64,000 nt of DNA. Origin: DASQZT01 sp035638575. Lineage in GTDB: Bacteria; Acidobacteriota; Terriglobia; Bryobacterales; Bryobacteraceae. The notes below the pieces were generated by a model. The model was not told where the DNA came from. It saw only the letters and a program-made list of their open reading frames with translations, and searched no databases. Shown here piece after piece: positions 18,111-26,318 of the stretch. The position numbers were made by a program, and so were the translations under genes. The stretch covers positions 39,419 to 103,418 of the forward strand of contig DASQZT010000052.1 in the NCBI GenBank assembly GCA_035638575.1, in the 5' to 3' direction. Within the stretch, counting starts at the first letter, position 1, and each line of letters opens with the position of its first letter.

Positions 18111-19013
18111 TCATAGCGAGCTACGGTATTGTTCGAGGGCGACTCGAACGAGCTGGCTGCGCGTACGGACGCCGGTCTTGGCGAACAGTTGCTGAATCGC
18201 ATTCTTCACCGCGCTCTCGGAGATCTCCATCCGCGCTGCTATTACCTTGTTGGACAGGCCCTGGACCAGCAATCGCAGGACCTCCGTCTCGCGAGGATTC
18301 AGTGCGGCGAGTTCCCGATGCGTTGCCGAAGGCGAATTCGGGCCTGTTGTCGCCGCCTCCTCGGCGGCTTCCGTGATGATTGCAGCCACCTTGGGGGCCG
18401 GTCCTTCTTTGTACGTGGAGAACCAGACGTCGGCGGTGAAAGATTCACCGTTACCTCTCTGACCCCGGCATTGCATCGATGTCCGAAACTGGGGCGCCTC
18501 TTCCCATCGCAGCGCGTGGTGCAGCTCGGGAAGGAACGCGGCAATCGGATGGCCAATCAAATGGCTGTCTCGCGGAGCCATCAGTTCAACAGCCGCGCGA
18601 TTGGCCAGTTCGATAAAACCGCGGTCGTCAACGGTCACAATAGCTGCCGGACTTGTCTCCACCAACGTCTTCAACTTCGCTTCCGCTTCAGCGCTCAATC
18701 GCCGGTTTCGAACCAGCTCCGCAACGAACAACCCACATCCGCCAAGCGCCAGGGTTTCAAAGGCCAAACGAACGAATGACCGGTCGAGCGAGCTGAAGAC
18801 CTCGGCCAGGCCCGCGCAGGCGAATCCAAGCAGGGCAACCAGCCACCGGGGCAGGAACGCCGCGGCAAGCATGATCGGAAACAAGTACAGAAAACCCAGC
18901 GAGACGTAAGGCTTCGTCCACCAGTCCACCCCGGCGACTATCAAAATGATGGCGCCGCTAATCGCCAGGACGGGAATCCGGTTCCGCTCTTCCCACAGCC
19001 GTTCTAAGGACAC
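18111..19013 (-). CDS. Membrane-anchored PAS-LuxR transcription regulator
   Basis: A 300-residue protein. The N-terminal 100 residues hold about four membrane helices (AISGAIILIVAGVDWW; LGFLYLFPIMLAAAF; LVALLGFACAGLAEVF; LALGGCGLFVAELV). A PAS domain (about 115-215; VETSPAAIVTVDDRGFIELA) and a C-terminal LuxR HTH (LNPRETEVLRLLVQGLSNKV) follow. There is no receiver or kinase domain, so it looks like a one-component membrane sensor-regulator. The N-terminus resembles the membrane part of some sensor kinases. It probably works with response regulator 2 and the efflux operon (context inference). Unit 1 has only a scar of this gene. Confidence 0.82.
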   Translation of the reverse strand: MSLERLWEERNRIPVLAISGAIILIVAGVDWWTKPYVSLGFLYLFPIMLAAAFLPRWLVALLGFACAGLAEVFSSLDRSFVRLAFETLALGGCGLFVAELVRNRRLSAEAEAKLKTLVETSPAAIVTVDDRGFIELANRAAVELMAPRDSHLIGHPIAAFLPELHHALRWEEAPQFRTSMQCRGQRGNGESFTADVWFSTYKEGPAPKVAAIITEAAEEAATTGPNSPSATHRELAALNPRETEVLRLLVQGLSNKVIAARMEISESAVKNAIQQLFAKTGVRTRSQLVRVALEQYRSSL

Positions 19014-19064
19014 CGTGTTTTTCTTGAGAAGCGTTCATTATCCCGCACTTTCCGACAGTTGGGG

Positions 19065-19091
19065 CTCAATCAAACGATTGGCCAAGAGGGT
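19065..19091. repeat. 27-bp repeat at the end of duplication unit 2
   Basis: Identical to 11327-11353. It lies in the gap between the PAS-LuxR gene and padR and marks the right border of the efflux duplication. After it the two flanks share nothing. Confidence 0.85.
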
Positions 19092-19145
19092 TCCGATGGA
19101 ATGCCGCGCTCCGCCACTTGACTTTCCCGGCCCGCCGTTGCACAC

Positions 19146-19166
19146 TGGCATAGTCTAACTATGCCA
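19146..19166. promoter_or_regulatory. 21-bp perfect palindrome over the padR start codon (operator)
   Basis: The bases TGGCATAGT-CTA-ACTATGCCA form two 9-bp arms around a 3-bp centre. The right arm contains the ATG of padR (19161). PadR proteins bind dyads of this size and usually repress their own operon (family knowledge). A TTGACT lies upstream at 19118-19123. Binding here would block both transcription and start-codon access. Confidence 0.75.
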
Positions 19167-19490
19167 CGGGACGAGATTCCGCCCGGAACCCTGTACATGC
19201 TGATCCTGAAGACGCTTGCGCGGGGCGGCGAGATGCACGGCTACGAGATTGCCAATTCGATCCAGGCGACGTCTTTCCAGGTGCTCCTGGTGGAGGAGGG
19301 GTCGCTCTATCCCGCGCTGCAGCGAATGCTCGTCAAAGGATGGGTGACCGCCCAGTGGGGAACGACTTCCGGGAACCGGCGCGCGCGCTATTACCACCTG
19401 ACCGCGGCCGGCCGGAAGCAGTTGAACGTGGAAGTCTCCCAGTTCGAGAGAGTCACGGGAGCCGTTGCGCGCGTCATTGGGACCGCATAA
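19161..19490 (+). CDS. PadR-family transcriptional repressor
   Basis: A 109-residue winged-helix protein with the PadR signature (LYMLILKTLARGGEMHGYEI ... EEGSLYPALQRM ... YYHLTAAGRKQL). No Shine-Dalgarno site precedes ATG 19161, and the start codon sits inside a 21-bp palindrome, so the mRNA may have a very short leader. It is 16 bp upstream of an ADOP permease, the usual acidobacterial pairing. It probably represses the two-gene operon in response to an unknown ligand. The sequence is of normal length for the short PadR group. Confidence 0.92.
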   Translation: MPRDEIPPGTLYMLILKTLARGGEMHGYEIANSIQATSFQVLLVEEGSLYPALQRMLVKGWVTAQWGTTSGNRRARYYHLTAAGRKQLNVEVSQFERVTGAVARVIGTA

Positions 19491-19506
19491 CCGAAGCGAG
19501 GGGATT

Positions 19507-22182
19507 ATGTTCGAACGGGTCGCCGAACAGTACCGGAAACTGCGGGCCCTTCTCCAAAGGAAGCGGCTCCATCGGGATTTCGAGCAGGAGGTGCGGGCGC
19601 ACCTCGAGCTTCGCGCGCAGGAGTATGCGGAGCGGGGCGCGGCGCCGGAGGAGGCGCGGCGGCTGGCCGAGCGGAGGTTTGGCAATCGCCTCGCCTTGTC
19701 GGAACAGGCGGGCGATGCCTGGGCGATGCCGCGGCTCGAAGGCGTCTTTCAGGACCTGCGGTACGGCGCGCGCGGCCTATGCCGCAATCCCGTGTTTTCG
19801 CTGACGGCGGTGGCCATTATCGCGGCCGGGATTGCCGCCACCTCGTCGGTGTTCAGCGTGGTCGACCGGCTGTTGTTTCGCAGTTTGCCGTACCCCGATT
19901 CGGACCGGCTGGTTTCCGTGGGGATCATCCATCCGCTCCTGGACGGCGAGTTTCTGGTGTCGGGCGACTACTTTCATCTGCGCGCAATGGAGACGCCGTT
20001 CACCGCGCTCACTTCCTGGAGAGGCGCTGCCCGCTGCGATCTCACCGAGGAGCATCCTCAAATTCTCTCCTGCGCGCCGGTGGAATCCACGTTTCTGCCG
20101 GCGTTCGGAATCGCGCCGGTCCTCGGACGCAACTTCACGAACGGGGAGGACCAGGCCAACGCTCGCAAGGTCGCGCTGATTTCCTATGGGCTTTGGCAAT
20201 CGCGTTTCGGGGCGAATCCCGCCGCGATCGGCAAGACGATCCCGATCGACGGCGTGCCAACCGAGATTATCGGCGTTCTGCCGCGGGACTTCGAGCTGCC
20301 GACGCTCCAGCGGGCGGACCTGGTGGTGCCCCAGGCGGTACCGTTCCGGACGCCCAGCCAAGGCACGCCGCTCCGGGTCTTCGGCCGGCTGAAGAACGGC
20401 GTCACGGTGGAGCAGGCTCGCGCCGGGCTCGGCCCGTTCTTTCACTCGGCGATGGCGTTCATCAATCCCCGCGAGAGAGCGGCGGCGCGCGTGGCCCTCC
20501 GCTCCGTGCGCGACTTCCAGATTCAGGATGTCAAGCTGGCGTCGTGGGTTTTGTTCGGCGCGACTTTCGCGATTCTCCTGATCGTTTGCGCGAACGCGGC
20601 GAACCTTCTGCTGGCCCGCTCGGCGGCGCGCCAGAGAGAACTGGCGTTGCGGGTGGCGCTGGGCGCGGGCCGCGCGAGGCTCGTGCGCCAGACCTTCCTG
20701 GAGGCCCTGCTGCTGAGCGCCTTCGGGGCCGCGGCGGGATGCGCGCTGGCCGCGCTGCTTCTGCGCGTCTTCAAGCTTGTCGCGCCCGCCACCATTCCGC
20801 GGATGGAGCAGGCCGCCCTGGATGGGCGCGTGCTGCTGTTCACGGTTTCGACGACGCTGCTCTGCGGAATCCTCATGGGCCTGGCGCCGGCCGCGGTCAG
20901 TCCGCGCCCGGAGGTGCTCACCGGGTGGCGCGCTTCGTCCTGTCCGCGGATCGGCGTACGGCGCTTCCTGACCACCGCGCAGATCGCCGTCTCGTTGATT
21001 CTGCTGTCCGGCGCGGGCCTGCTGCTGGAGACCCTTTGGCGCATGCAGAATGTCGCGCCGGGCGTCAATACCGGGCAGGTGGTGACGGCGGATATCACGC
21101 TCGGGCTGGAGCGCTATCCGAATTCCCTGCGGCGGGAGAAGTTTTTCGACGACCTGCTGGCGCGCCTGCGAGCAAATCCGCTGGTAGCGTCCGCGGCTTT
21201 GAGCGACACGGTGCCGCCGGCCGGCTTCGTCCACAACCGCCCGTTCTTTGTGTTGCAGGTTCCGGGACAGCCGCTGCTCGAACGCGGCGAGGGAGGAGTG
21301 GCCGCCTGGCGATCGATTTCGCCCGATTACTTCGCCGCTCTCCAGATCCCGATTCTGCGCGGGCGCGGCTTCCGTGAGGAGGAACGCGCGTCTCGCGAGC
21401 AGACCATCGTCCTGAGCGCTTCGCTGGCGCGCCGGTTGTTCCCCAACCAGGACCCCATCGGGCGGGTGATCCACTTCCGGCCGGACGGCCCCGACGACAC
21501 GGTGATTGGAGTGGCGGCGGACGTGGACAACTCCGGCATTCCGGGGCATCCCGATCCCGAATACTATCTGCTGCGCCGGAGCGTTACCGATCCGCAGGCC
21601 GGCGCCAACGTGTCGCTCGCCGCCCGGGCCTTGCACGTGTACGACGGCGAGGCGTGCCTGACGGTCCGCAGCAGCGCCCGCGCGGGTGTGGTTGCGGACT
21701 GGATCCGGACGGAAGTCGCGGCGCTCGATCCGACCGTGCCCATGACCATCGCCACCATGCGGCAGCGGGTGCGCGGCATGTCCGACCGCCTGCGATTCAA
21801 CGCCATCCTGCTGACGCTGTTCGCGCTGATCGGCGTTCTGCTGGCCGCCTCGGGGCTGTACGGGTTGATCTCGTTTCTGGTGGTGCAGCGCACCGGGGAG
21901 ATCGGAGTGCGCATGGCGCTGGGCGCCACTCCCGCGCGGATCGCCAGGCTGGTAGTCGACGACGCGCTCGGCTGGACCGCGGCGGGGATTGCAATCGGCC
22001 TCGCCGGCGCGATCGTCACGGCCCGCTCGCTTCGCAGCATTCTGGTGGAAGTCCGCGCCGGCAACCTCGTGCTGTTCGCCGCCGCCGCGCTATTGCTTTT
22101 CGGGATCGCGCTGGCCGCGGCGTTGCTGCCCTCGCTGCGCGCGTCGCGCATCGATCCGATACAGGCGCTGCGGCGGGAGTGA
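19507..22182 (+). CDS. ADOP/MacB-like FtsX ABC permease
   Basis: An 891-residue permease from ATG 19507, preceded by GAGGGG. The order is a charged cytoplasmic N-terminal segment (residues 1-85, VRAHLELRAQEYAERGAAPE), TM1, a large periplasmic MacB_PCD-like domain, an FtsX domain of three helices, then a second TM, periplasmic domain and FtsX. This duplicated layout, without its own ATPase next door, is the acidobacterial 'duplicated orphan permease' type. It probably acts in export of, or resistance to, a peptide, lipid or antibiotic. The substrate is unknown. Co-transcribed with padR. Confidence 0.88.
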   Translation: MFERVAEQYRKLRALLQRKRLHRDFEQEVRAHLELRAQEYAERGAAPEEARRLAERRFGNRLALSEQAGDAWAMPRLEGVFQDLRYGARGLCRNPVFSLTAVAIIAAGIAATSSVFSVVDRLLFRSLPYPDSDRLVSVGIIHPLLDGEFLVSGDYFHLRAMETPFTALTSWRGAARCDLTEEHPQILSCAPVESTFLPAFGIAPVLGRNFTNGEDQANARKVALISYGLWQSRFGANPAAIGKTIPIDGVPTEIIGVLPRDFELPTLQRADLVVPQAVPFRTPSQGTPLRVFGRLKNGVTVEQARAGLGPFFHSAMAFINPRERAAARVALRSVRDFQIQDVKLASWVLFGATFAILLIVCANAANLLLARSAARQRELALRVALGAGRARLVRQTFLEALLLSAFGAAAGCALAALLLRVFKLVAPATIPRMEQAALDGRVLLFTVSTTLLCGILMGLAPAAVSPRPEVLTGWRASSCPRIGVRRFLTTAQIAVSLILLSGAGLLLETLWRMQNVAPGVNTGQVVTADITLGLERYPNSLRREKFFDDLLARLRANPLVASAALSDTVPPAGFVHNRPFFVLQVPGQPLLERGEGGVAAWRSISPDYFAALQIPILRGRGFREEERASREQTIVLSASLARRLFPNQDPIGRVIHFRPDGPDDTVIGVAADVDNSGIPGHPDPEYYLLRRSVTDPQAGANVSLAARALHVYDGEACLTVRSSARAGVVADWIRTEVAALDPTVPMTIATMRQRVRGMSDRLRFNAILLTLFALIGVLLAASGLYGLISFLVVQRTGEIGVRMALGATPARIARLVVDDALGWTAAGIAIGLAGAIVTARSLRSILVEVRAGNLVLFAAAALLLFGIALAAALLPSLRASRIDPIQALRRE

Positions 22183-22219
22183 GGTTAATCCCAATCCCGA
22201 ATCGGACGTGGGAGCGTTG

Positions 22220-22225
22220 TATAAT
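22220..22225 (+). promoter_or_regulatory. Exact TATAAT -10 element before the small membrane protein gene
   Basis: TATAAT stands in the G+C-rich gap 38 bp before ATG 22263. No good -35 is seen 17 bp upstream, so it is only a candidate. Confidence 0.35.
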
Positions 22226-22262
22226 CTGAAAAGTACTTTTAGGAGCAAAGGAGTGGTGTGGC

Positions 22263-22685
22263 ATGGCCTCGAGTGCGAGCCCCGGAAGGCCCCCGAGCAG
22301 GTTCCTTGGCCTCCTGCGCGCAGCGGCCCTGATCGCGGTGCCGGCTGGGGCGGTGGGCTCGCTCGGCTTGATGCTCCATGCGGGCCGTCATAATGATTCC
22401 CGAATCCTGTTGATACTTTTCGCGCTCTGGGTGCTCTCCCCGTTCATGGCCCTCGTATTGGCCAACGTGGTTTCGAAGCGTTGGCCGGTTCATACCCGAG
22501 CTGCGCTCTATAGTGTGATGTTGGTTCTCACGCTGGGCTCTTTGGCCATCTACGGAGATGTTGCTTTGGGGCCCCCCAGGGCGAAGACCGCTTTCGTATT
22601 CGTTGTGGTTCCCCCGGCGTCATGGCTGCTGATTGCAATAGTTGTCCCGGCAGCCGCTCTGATATCCGGCAGGCGGTCACGCTAG
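22263..22685 (+). CDS. Small four-helix membrane protein of unknown function
   Basis: A 140-residue protein with four hydrophobic segments (AALIAVPAGAVGSLGLML; ILLILFALWVLSPFMALVLA; AALYSVMLVLTLGSLAIYG; FVFVVVPPASWLLIAIVVP). AAGGAG lies nine bases before ATG 22263. I recognise no family motif. It stands between the padR-permease pair and the kinase gene, with its own possible promoter and a terminator-like hairpin at 22791. Codon use is like that of its neighbours. Confidence 0.7.
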   Translation: MASSASPGRPPSRFLGLLRAAALIAVPAGAVGSLGLMLHAGRHNDSRILLILFALWVLSPFMALVLANVVSKRWPVHTRAALYSVMLVLTLGSLAIYGDVALGPPRAKTAFVFVVVPPASWLLIAIVVPAAALISGRRSR

Positions 22686-22790
22686 TTCACCACCCAATTC
22701 TTTGCCAGGACGCGGTTCTTGCCAGGAGCCCGCCGCGGAAGCGCGCGCCATTCGTTGTATCATGAGGACGTTGCGGGGCGTGCAAGAGAG

Positions 22791-22815
22791 CGGCAGCCTT
22801 TTGAAGGCTGCTGTT
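22791..22815 (+). terminator. Hairpin with short T-run upstream of the kinase gene
   Basis: GCAGCCTT-TTG-AAGGCTGC is a perfect 8-bp stem followed by TGTTTT. It could end the transcript of the small membrane protein or attenuate the kinase gene. The T-run is short. Confidence 0.45.
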
Positions 22816-22942
22816 TTGCGCGGAGCGCCTGGCGGACCAGCGTGGAAAAGGCAGCCGTGCTGTAAGTACCGCCCGTGCCGTGATGCGCGGCTGGAGCACC
22901 GCCAAGGCCTGGCTCTACCGCGAACCGCCGGCGGGACGGGTG

Positions 22943-25900
22943 ATGGATTCCGATCGATGGAGACAAGTCGATAGCCTGCTCCAGGCGGTGCTGGAGCGTC
23001 CGCCCGAGCAGCGCGACGAATTTCTGCGGCGCTTGTGCGGGGGAGACGAGGCACTGGAGCGCGAAGTCCGGTCGTTGCTCGAGGCGCAGCAGGCGGCGGG
23101 GAGTTTTCTGGAGACGCCGGCCATCGAAGTGGCCGCGCAGGCAATCGCGATCGAGCAGAACCCGGAAACACCCGAGACCTCCGGTTCCCTCTCCGGCCAG
23201 GCCTTTTCCCACTACCGCGTCGTCGAGAAGTTGGGCGTTGGCGGAATGGGTGTCGTCTGGAAAGCCCGCGACACGCGACTGGACCGCTTCGTGGCGCTCA
23301 AACTTCTGCCCGCGGCGAGAATGAACGATCCCGAGCGCAAGCGGCGCTTTGTCCAGGAAGCCAGGACCGCCTCCGCGCTCAACCATCCGAACATCGTCAC
23401 CATCTACGAAATCGACCAGGCCGGGCCCGCGGGGCACTCCGCCGATTTCATCGCCATGGAGTTCGTGCCCGGCAAGACGCTGGACCAGTTGATCGCCCAC
23501 AAGGGACTGCGGCTGAACGACGCGCTCCAGCACGCCATCCAGGTGGCCGACGCGCTGGCGGCCGCGCACGCCGCGGGTATCGTGCATCGCGACCTGAAGC
23601 CCGGCAACATCATGGTGAGCGATGCCGGGGCCGTGAAGGTGTTGGATTTCGGCCTGGCCAAACTGACCGAGCACGGGTCCGGCGAATTCGCGCGCACCGA
23701 GACGCTGACCGAGGGCCCCCTGACCGATGAGGGCGTGATCGTCGGAACGGCCGCGTACATGTCGCCGGAACAGGCCGAGGGCAAGAAGGTGGATTCGCGG
23801 ACCGATATCTTCAGTTTCGGCGCGGTGCTGTATGAAATGCTCACCGGCAGGCGCGCTTTCGGCGGCAAGTCCATGCTATCGATCCTGACGGCCATTTTGC
23901 GCGATGAGCCAACGCCGGCGAGGGAGATCGCGCAGGGCCTTCCGCGCGATCTGGACAGGATCCTCACCCGCTGCCTGCAAAAGGATCCCGGCCGCAGGTA
24001 TCAGCACGCGGGCGACCTGAAGCTCGACTTGCAGCAGGTTAAGGAAGGGCCGGCTGCCGGCGATTCCGCGGTTCCCGAAGCTGCGCCCGCGAAGCGGAGT
24101 GCTGTCCGCCGGTGGTGGCTTGTTGCCGCCGCCGCGTGCGTGGCGATTGCGTTCGCCGTGGGGTGGTGGCTCCATGGCCCTCCGGCCGAACCGGCCCCCT
24201 GGGTGCTGACCCGGCTTACGGCCGATAACGGACTTTCAGGCTCTTCGGCGCTGTCGCCCGACGGCAAGCTGGTGGCGTACTCTTCCGATCGCAGCCTGGA
24301 TGGCGCGCGCGATCTCTATGTCAAGCAGGTCGCCGGGGGCCAGCCGATCCGCTTGACCTCGGATGGCGCCGGCAACACCATGCCGGACTTTTCGCCGGAC
24401 GGCAGCAAGATCGTGTTCCGGTCGAACCGCGATGGCGGCGGCATCTACGAGATCCCGGCTTTTGGCGGAGATGCCCGGCTGTTGGCGCGCGATGGCTTGA
24501 ATCCCAAGTTTTCGCCGGACGGATCGCAAGTGGCCTATTGGGTTGGCGCGCCCGAGGTAGCCGCCGCGGTGCCCGGGAGCGGCACGGTCTGGGTGGTCCC
24601 CGTGGCCGGCGGGCAGCCGCAGCAGGTGGGAACGAATTTCACGGCCGCCCGCTTTCCCATCTGGTCCCCGGATGGCAAGCGCCTGCTGCTCATCGGATAC
24701 ACCTCGGCGAAGGCATACGAAGCCTCCGGCATTGATTGGTGGGTAGTCAACCTGAATGGAGGCGAGGCGGTAAGGACCGGCGAGTACGAAGCGATGGTCC
24801 GCACCAGACAGCGGGCAGTCGACTCCGCCAGCAACATAGCCTCGGCTATCCCCAACGTTCCAGTTCCAGGCTGTTGGTTGCCGGCCGGCAACACGGTCAC
24901 CTTCTCCATCACGAGCGGCGATACGCAGAACCTATGGGAAGTCGGAATATCGCCACGAACCGGAAAACTAAGTGGCGCGTTCAAAAGACTGTCAACGGGC
25001 TCGGGGAACGAGGTCGGTGCGTCCTGCGCGTCCGGCGCCATAACATTCACAAACATCGAAACCCGAAGGAACGTCTGGTGGTTACCCATCGATTTGGACC
25101 GTGGCGCTTCTAATGGCGCCCTGGAGCGGGTCACAGAGGGGCTGGCAGAGCGGCAGTATCCGTCGCTTTCGAGCGATGGACGCTATGTGGCGTTTGCCTC
25201 CAATCAGTCGGGGCGGCTGAACATCTGGAGACGGGATACGGCGGCCGGAAAAGAGTCCAGCGTGGCCAGTTCGTCGTTTGTGCAGCGGTTTCCCGTGAGC
25301 AACGCATCCGGCGCCAGAATCGCGTATTCCTCGTACGAACAAGACAAGAGGGTGGTGTACGTCTCGGCACCGGGCGGCGCACCCGAGAAGTTATGTGAAG
25401 GGTGCCTGCGAGCTACCGACTGGTCGCGCGATGAGAAGATTCTGATCATGTTCGGCGGCAATCCCTATCAGATCAATCTTCTCGACCTTGCGTCGCATCA
25501 GCAGACGCCGCTGCTGAAGCACGCCACTTACAACTTGCTTTACGGCCGCTTCTCGCCCGACAATCGCTGGATCAGCTTCACGGCTCGGAATCAGCAAAAT
25601 CGCGGGCGCATCACCATCGCGCCCGTCGACGGACCGAAACCGGTTCCCGAAAGCGCCTGGATCGCGATCGCCGAGGAGGGCCTGGAAGACTGGGCCAACT
25701 GGTCGCCCGATGGGAAGACGCTATATTTCACGTCGTCTAGGGATGGGTATGCCTGCCTCTGGGGGCAGCGGCTCGACGCCGGCTCCCACCGCCCCGCGGG
25801 CGACGCCTTCGCCGTACAACATTTTCATGGCCGCCTGACCTACGCGCCGGAGGGAGGTTGGTCGCCCGGGGGCGGACGAATCGCCATGGTCCTCACCGAG

Positions 25901-25945
25901 GCCACCGGGAATATCTGGATGATGTCCCGCTCCGCCGCGCGCTGA
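22943..25945 (+). CDS. Membrane Ser/Thr protein kinase with PD40 propeller
   Basis: A 1000-residue protein from ATG 22943. Residues 1-70 are a helical lead-in (EREVRSLLEAQQAAGSFLE) typical of acidobacterial PknB-like kinases. The kinase domain at about 88-365 has the glycine loop GVGGMGVV (98-105), K120, HRDLKPGN with D217 and N222, DFG 235-237 and the activation-segment MSPEQAEG. One membrane helix follows (391-411). The extracytoplasmic half holds about seven PD40/WD40-like blades (SPDGKLVAYSSDRS, SPDGSKIVFRSNRDG, SSDGRYVAFASNQSG, SPDGKTLYFTSSRDG). It is likely a sensor kinase whose propeller binds an outside ligand. All catalytic residues are present. The upstream frame lacks a better start. 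Confidence 0.92.
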   Translation: MDSDRWRQVDSLLQAVLERPPEQRDEFLRRLCGGDEALEREVRSLLEAQQAAGSFLETPAIEVAAQAIAIEQNPETPETSGSLSGQAFSHYRVVEKLGVGGMGVVWKARDTRLDRFVALKLLPAARMNDPERKRRFVQEARTASALNHPNIVTIYEIDQAGPAGHSADFIAMEFVPGKTLDQLIAHKGLRLNDALQHAIQVADALAAAHAAGIVHRDLKPGNIMVSDAGAVKVLDFGLAKLTEHGSGEFARTETLTEGPLTDEGVIVGTAAYMSPEQAEGKKVDSRTDIFSFGAVLYEMLTGRRAFGGKSMLSILTAILRDEPTPAREIAQGLPRDLDRILTRCLQKDPGRRYQHAGDLKLDLQQVKEGPAAGDSAVPEAAPAKRSAVRRWWLVAAAACVAIAFAVGWWLHGPPAEPAPWVLTRLTADNGLSGSSALSPDGKLVAYSSDRSLDGARDLYVKQVAGGQPIRLTSDGAGNTMPDFSPDGSKIVFRSNRDGGGIYEIPAFGGDARLLARDGLNPKFSPDGSQVAYWVGAPEVAAAVPGSGTVWVVPVAGGQPQQVGTNFTAARFPIWSPDGKRLLLIGYTSAKAYEASGIDWWVVNLNGGEAVRTGEYEAMVRTRQRAVDSASNIASAIPNVPVPGCWLPAGNTVTFSITSGDTQNLWEVGISPRTGKLSGAFKRLSTGSGNEVGASCASGAITFTNIETRRNVWWLPIDLDRGASNGALERVTEGLAERQYPSLSSDGRYVAFASNQSGRLNIWRRDTAAGKESSVASSSFVQRFPVSNASGARIAYSSYEQDKRVVYVSAPGGAPEKLCEGCLRATDWSRDEKILIMFGGNPYQINLLDLASHQQTPLLKHATYNLLYGRFSPDNRWISFTARNQQNRGRITIAPVDGPKPVPESAWIAIAEEGLEDWANWSPDGKTLYFTSSRDGYACLWGQRLDAGSHRPAGDAFAVQHFHGRLTYAPEGGWSPGGGRIAMVLTEATGNIWMMSRSAAR

Positions 25946-26018
25946 CGCGGACTGAGTGTTGGTTCCGGCGCCCCCGCGCGGATTTCAGTACCCGGGTACC
26001 CGGAGAATACGCCTCCAA

Positions 26019-26318
26019 TCACAGAAGGGTTCGGATGATCCGGGGTCCGACAGCAAAACGCGCTTCATACGCTGTCGCGGCATGTATGGTCCGTAACTGA
26101 ACGAGGTCGTGGGCTTGGGCGCAGCGAAGCTCCTTCCTGCTCCAGTCGACAAAATCGCGGAGCTCCGACATGCGTTCCCTGGTCAGGGACCGGCTGCGGA
26201 TGGCATTCTCCAGCCGGCGGACGGCCACGGCCCACAACCGGAGGCCCTCCGGATAGTTCCGGCAGGCGATGGCTGCGCGAACGGCCGCCAGATCGGCGTC
26301 TTCCAGGGGAGGTGTCAT
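26019..26318 (-). CDS. Small helical protein after fliD (flagellar chaperone candidate)
   Basis: A 99-residue, largely helical, charged protein (LRLWAVAVRRLENAIRSRSL, ELRDFVDWSRKELRCAQAHD). Its ATG overlaps the fliD TGA by 4 bp, so it is translationally coupled to fliD. In many bacteria fliD is followed by the chaperone genes fliS/fliT. Position and size fit a FliT-like export chaperone, but I see no diagnostic motif. It is the last gene of the flagellar run. Confidence 0.6.
   Translation of the reverse strand: MTPPLEDADLAAVRAAIACRNYPEGLRLWAVAVRRLENAIRSRSLTRERMSELRDFVDWSRKELRCAQAHDLVQLRTIHAATAYEARFAVGPRIIRTLL

Noticed and set aside
11327..19091. The 27-bp repeats as ends of an insertion sequence or integron-like element
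   Set aside because: They are direct repeats with no transposase or target duplication between them, and they are explained as homologous ends of the two duplication units.
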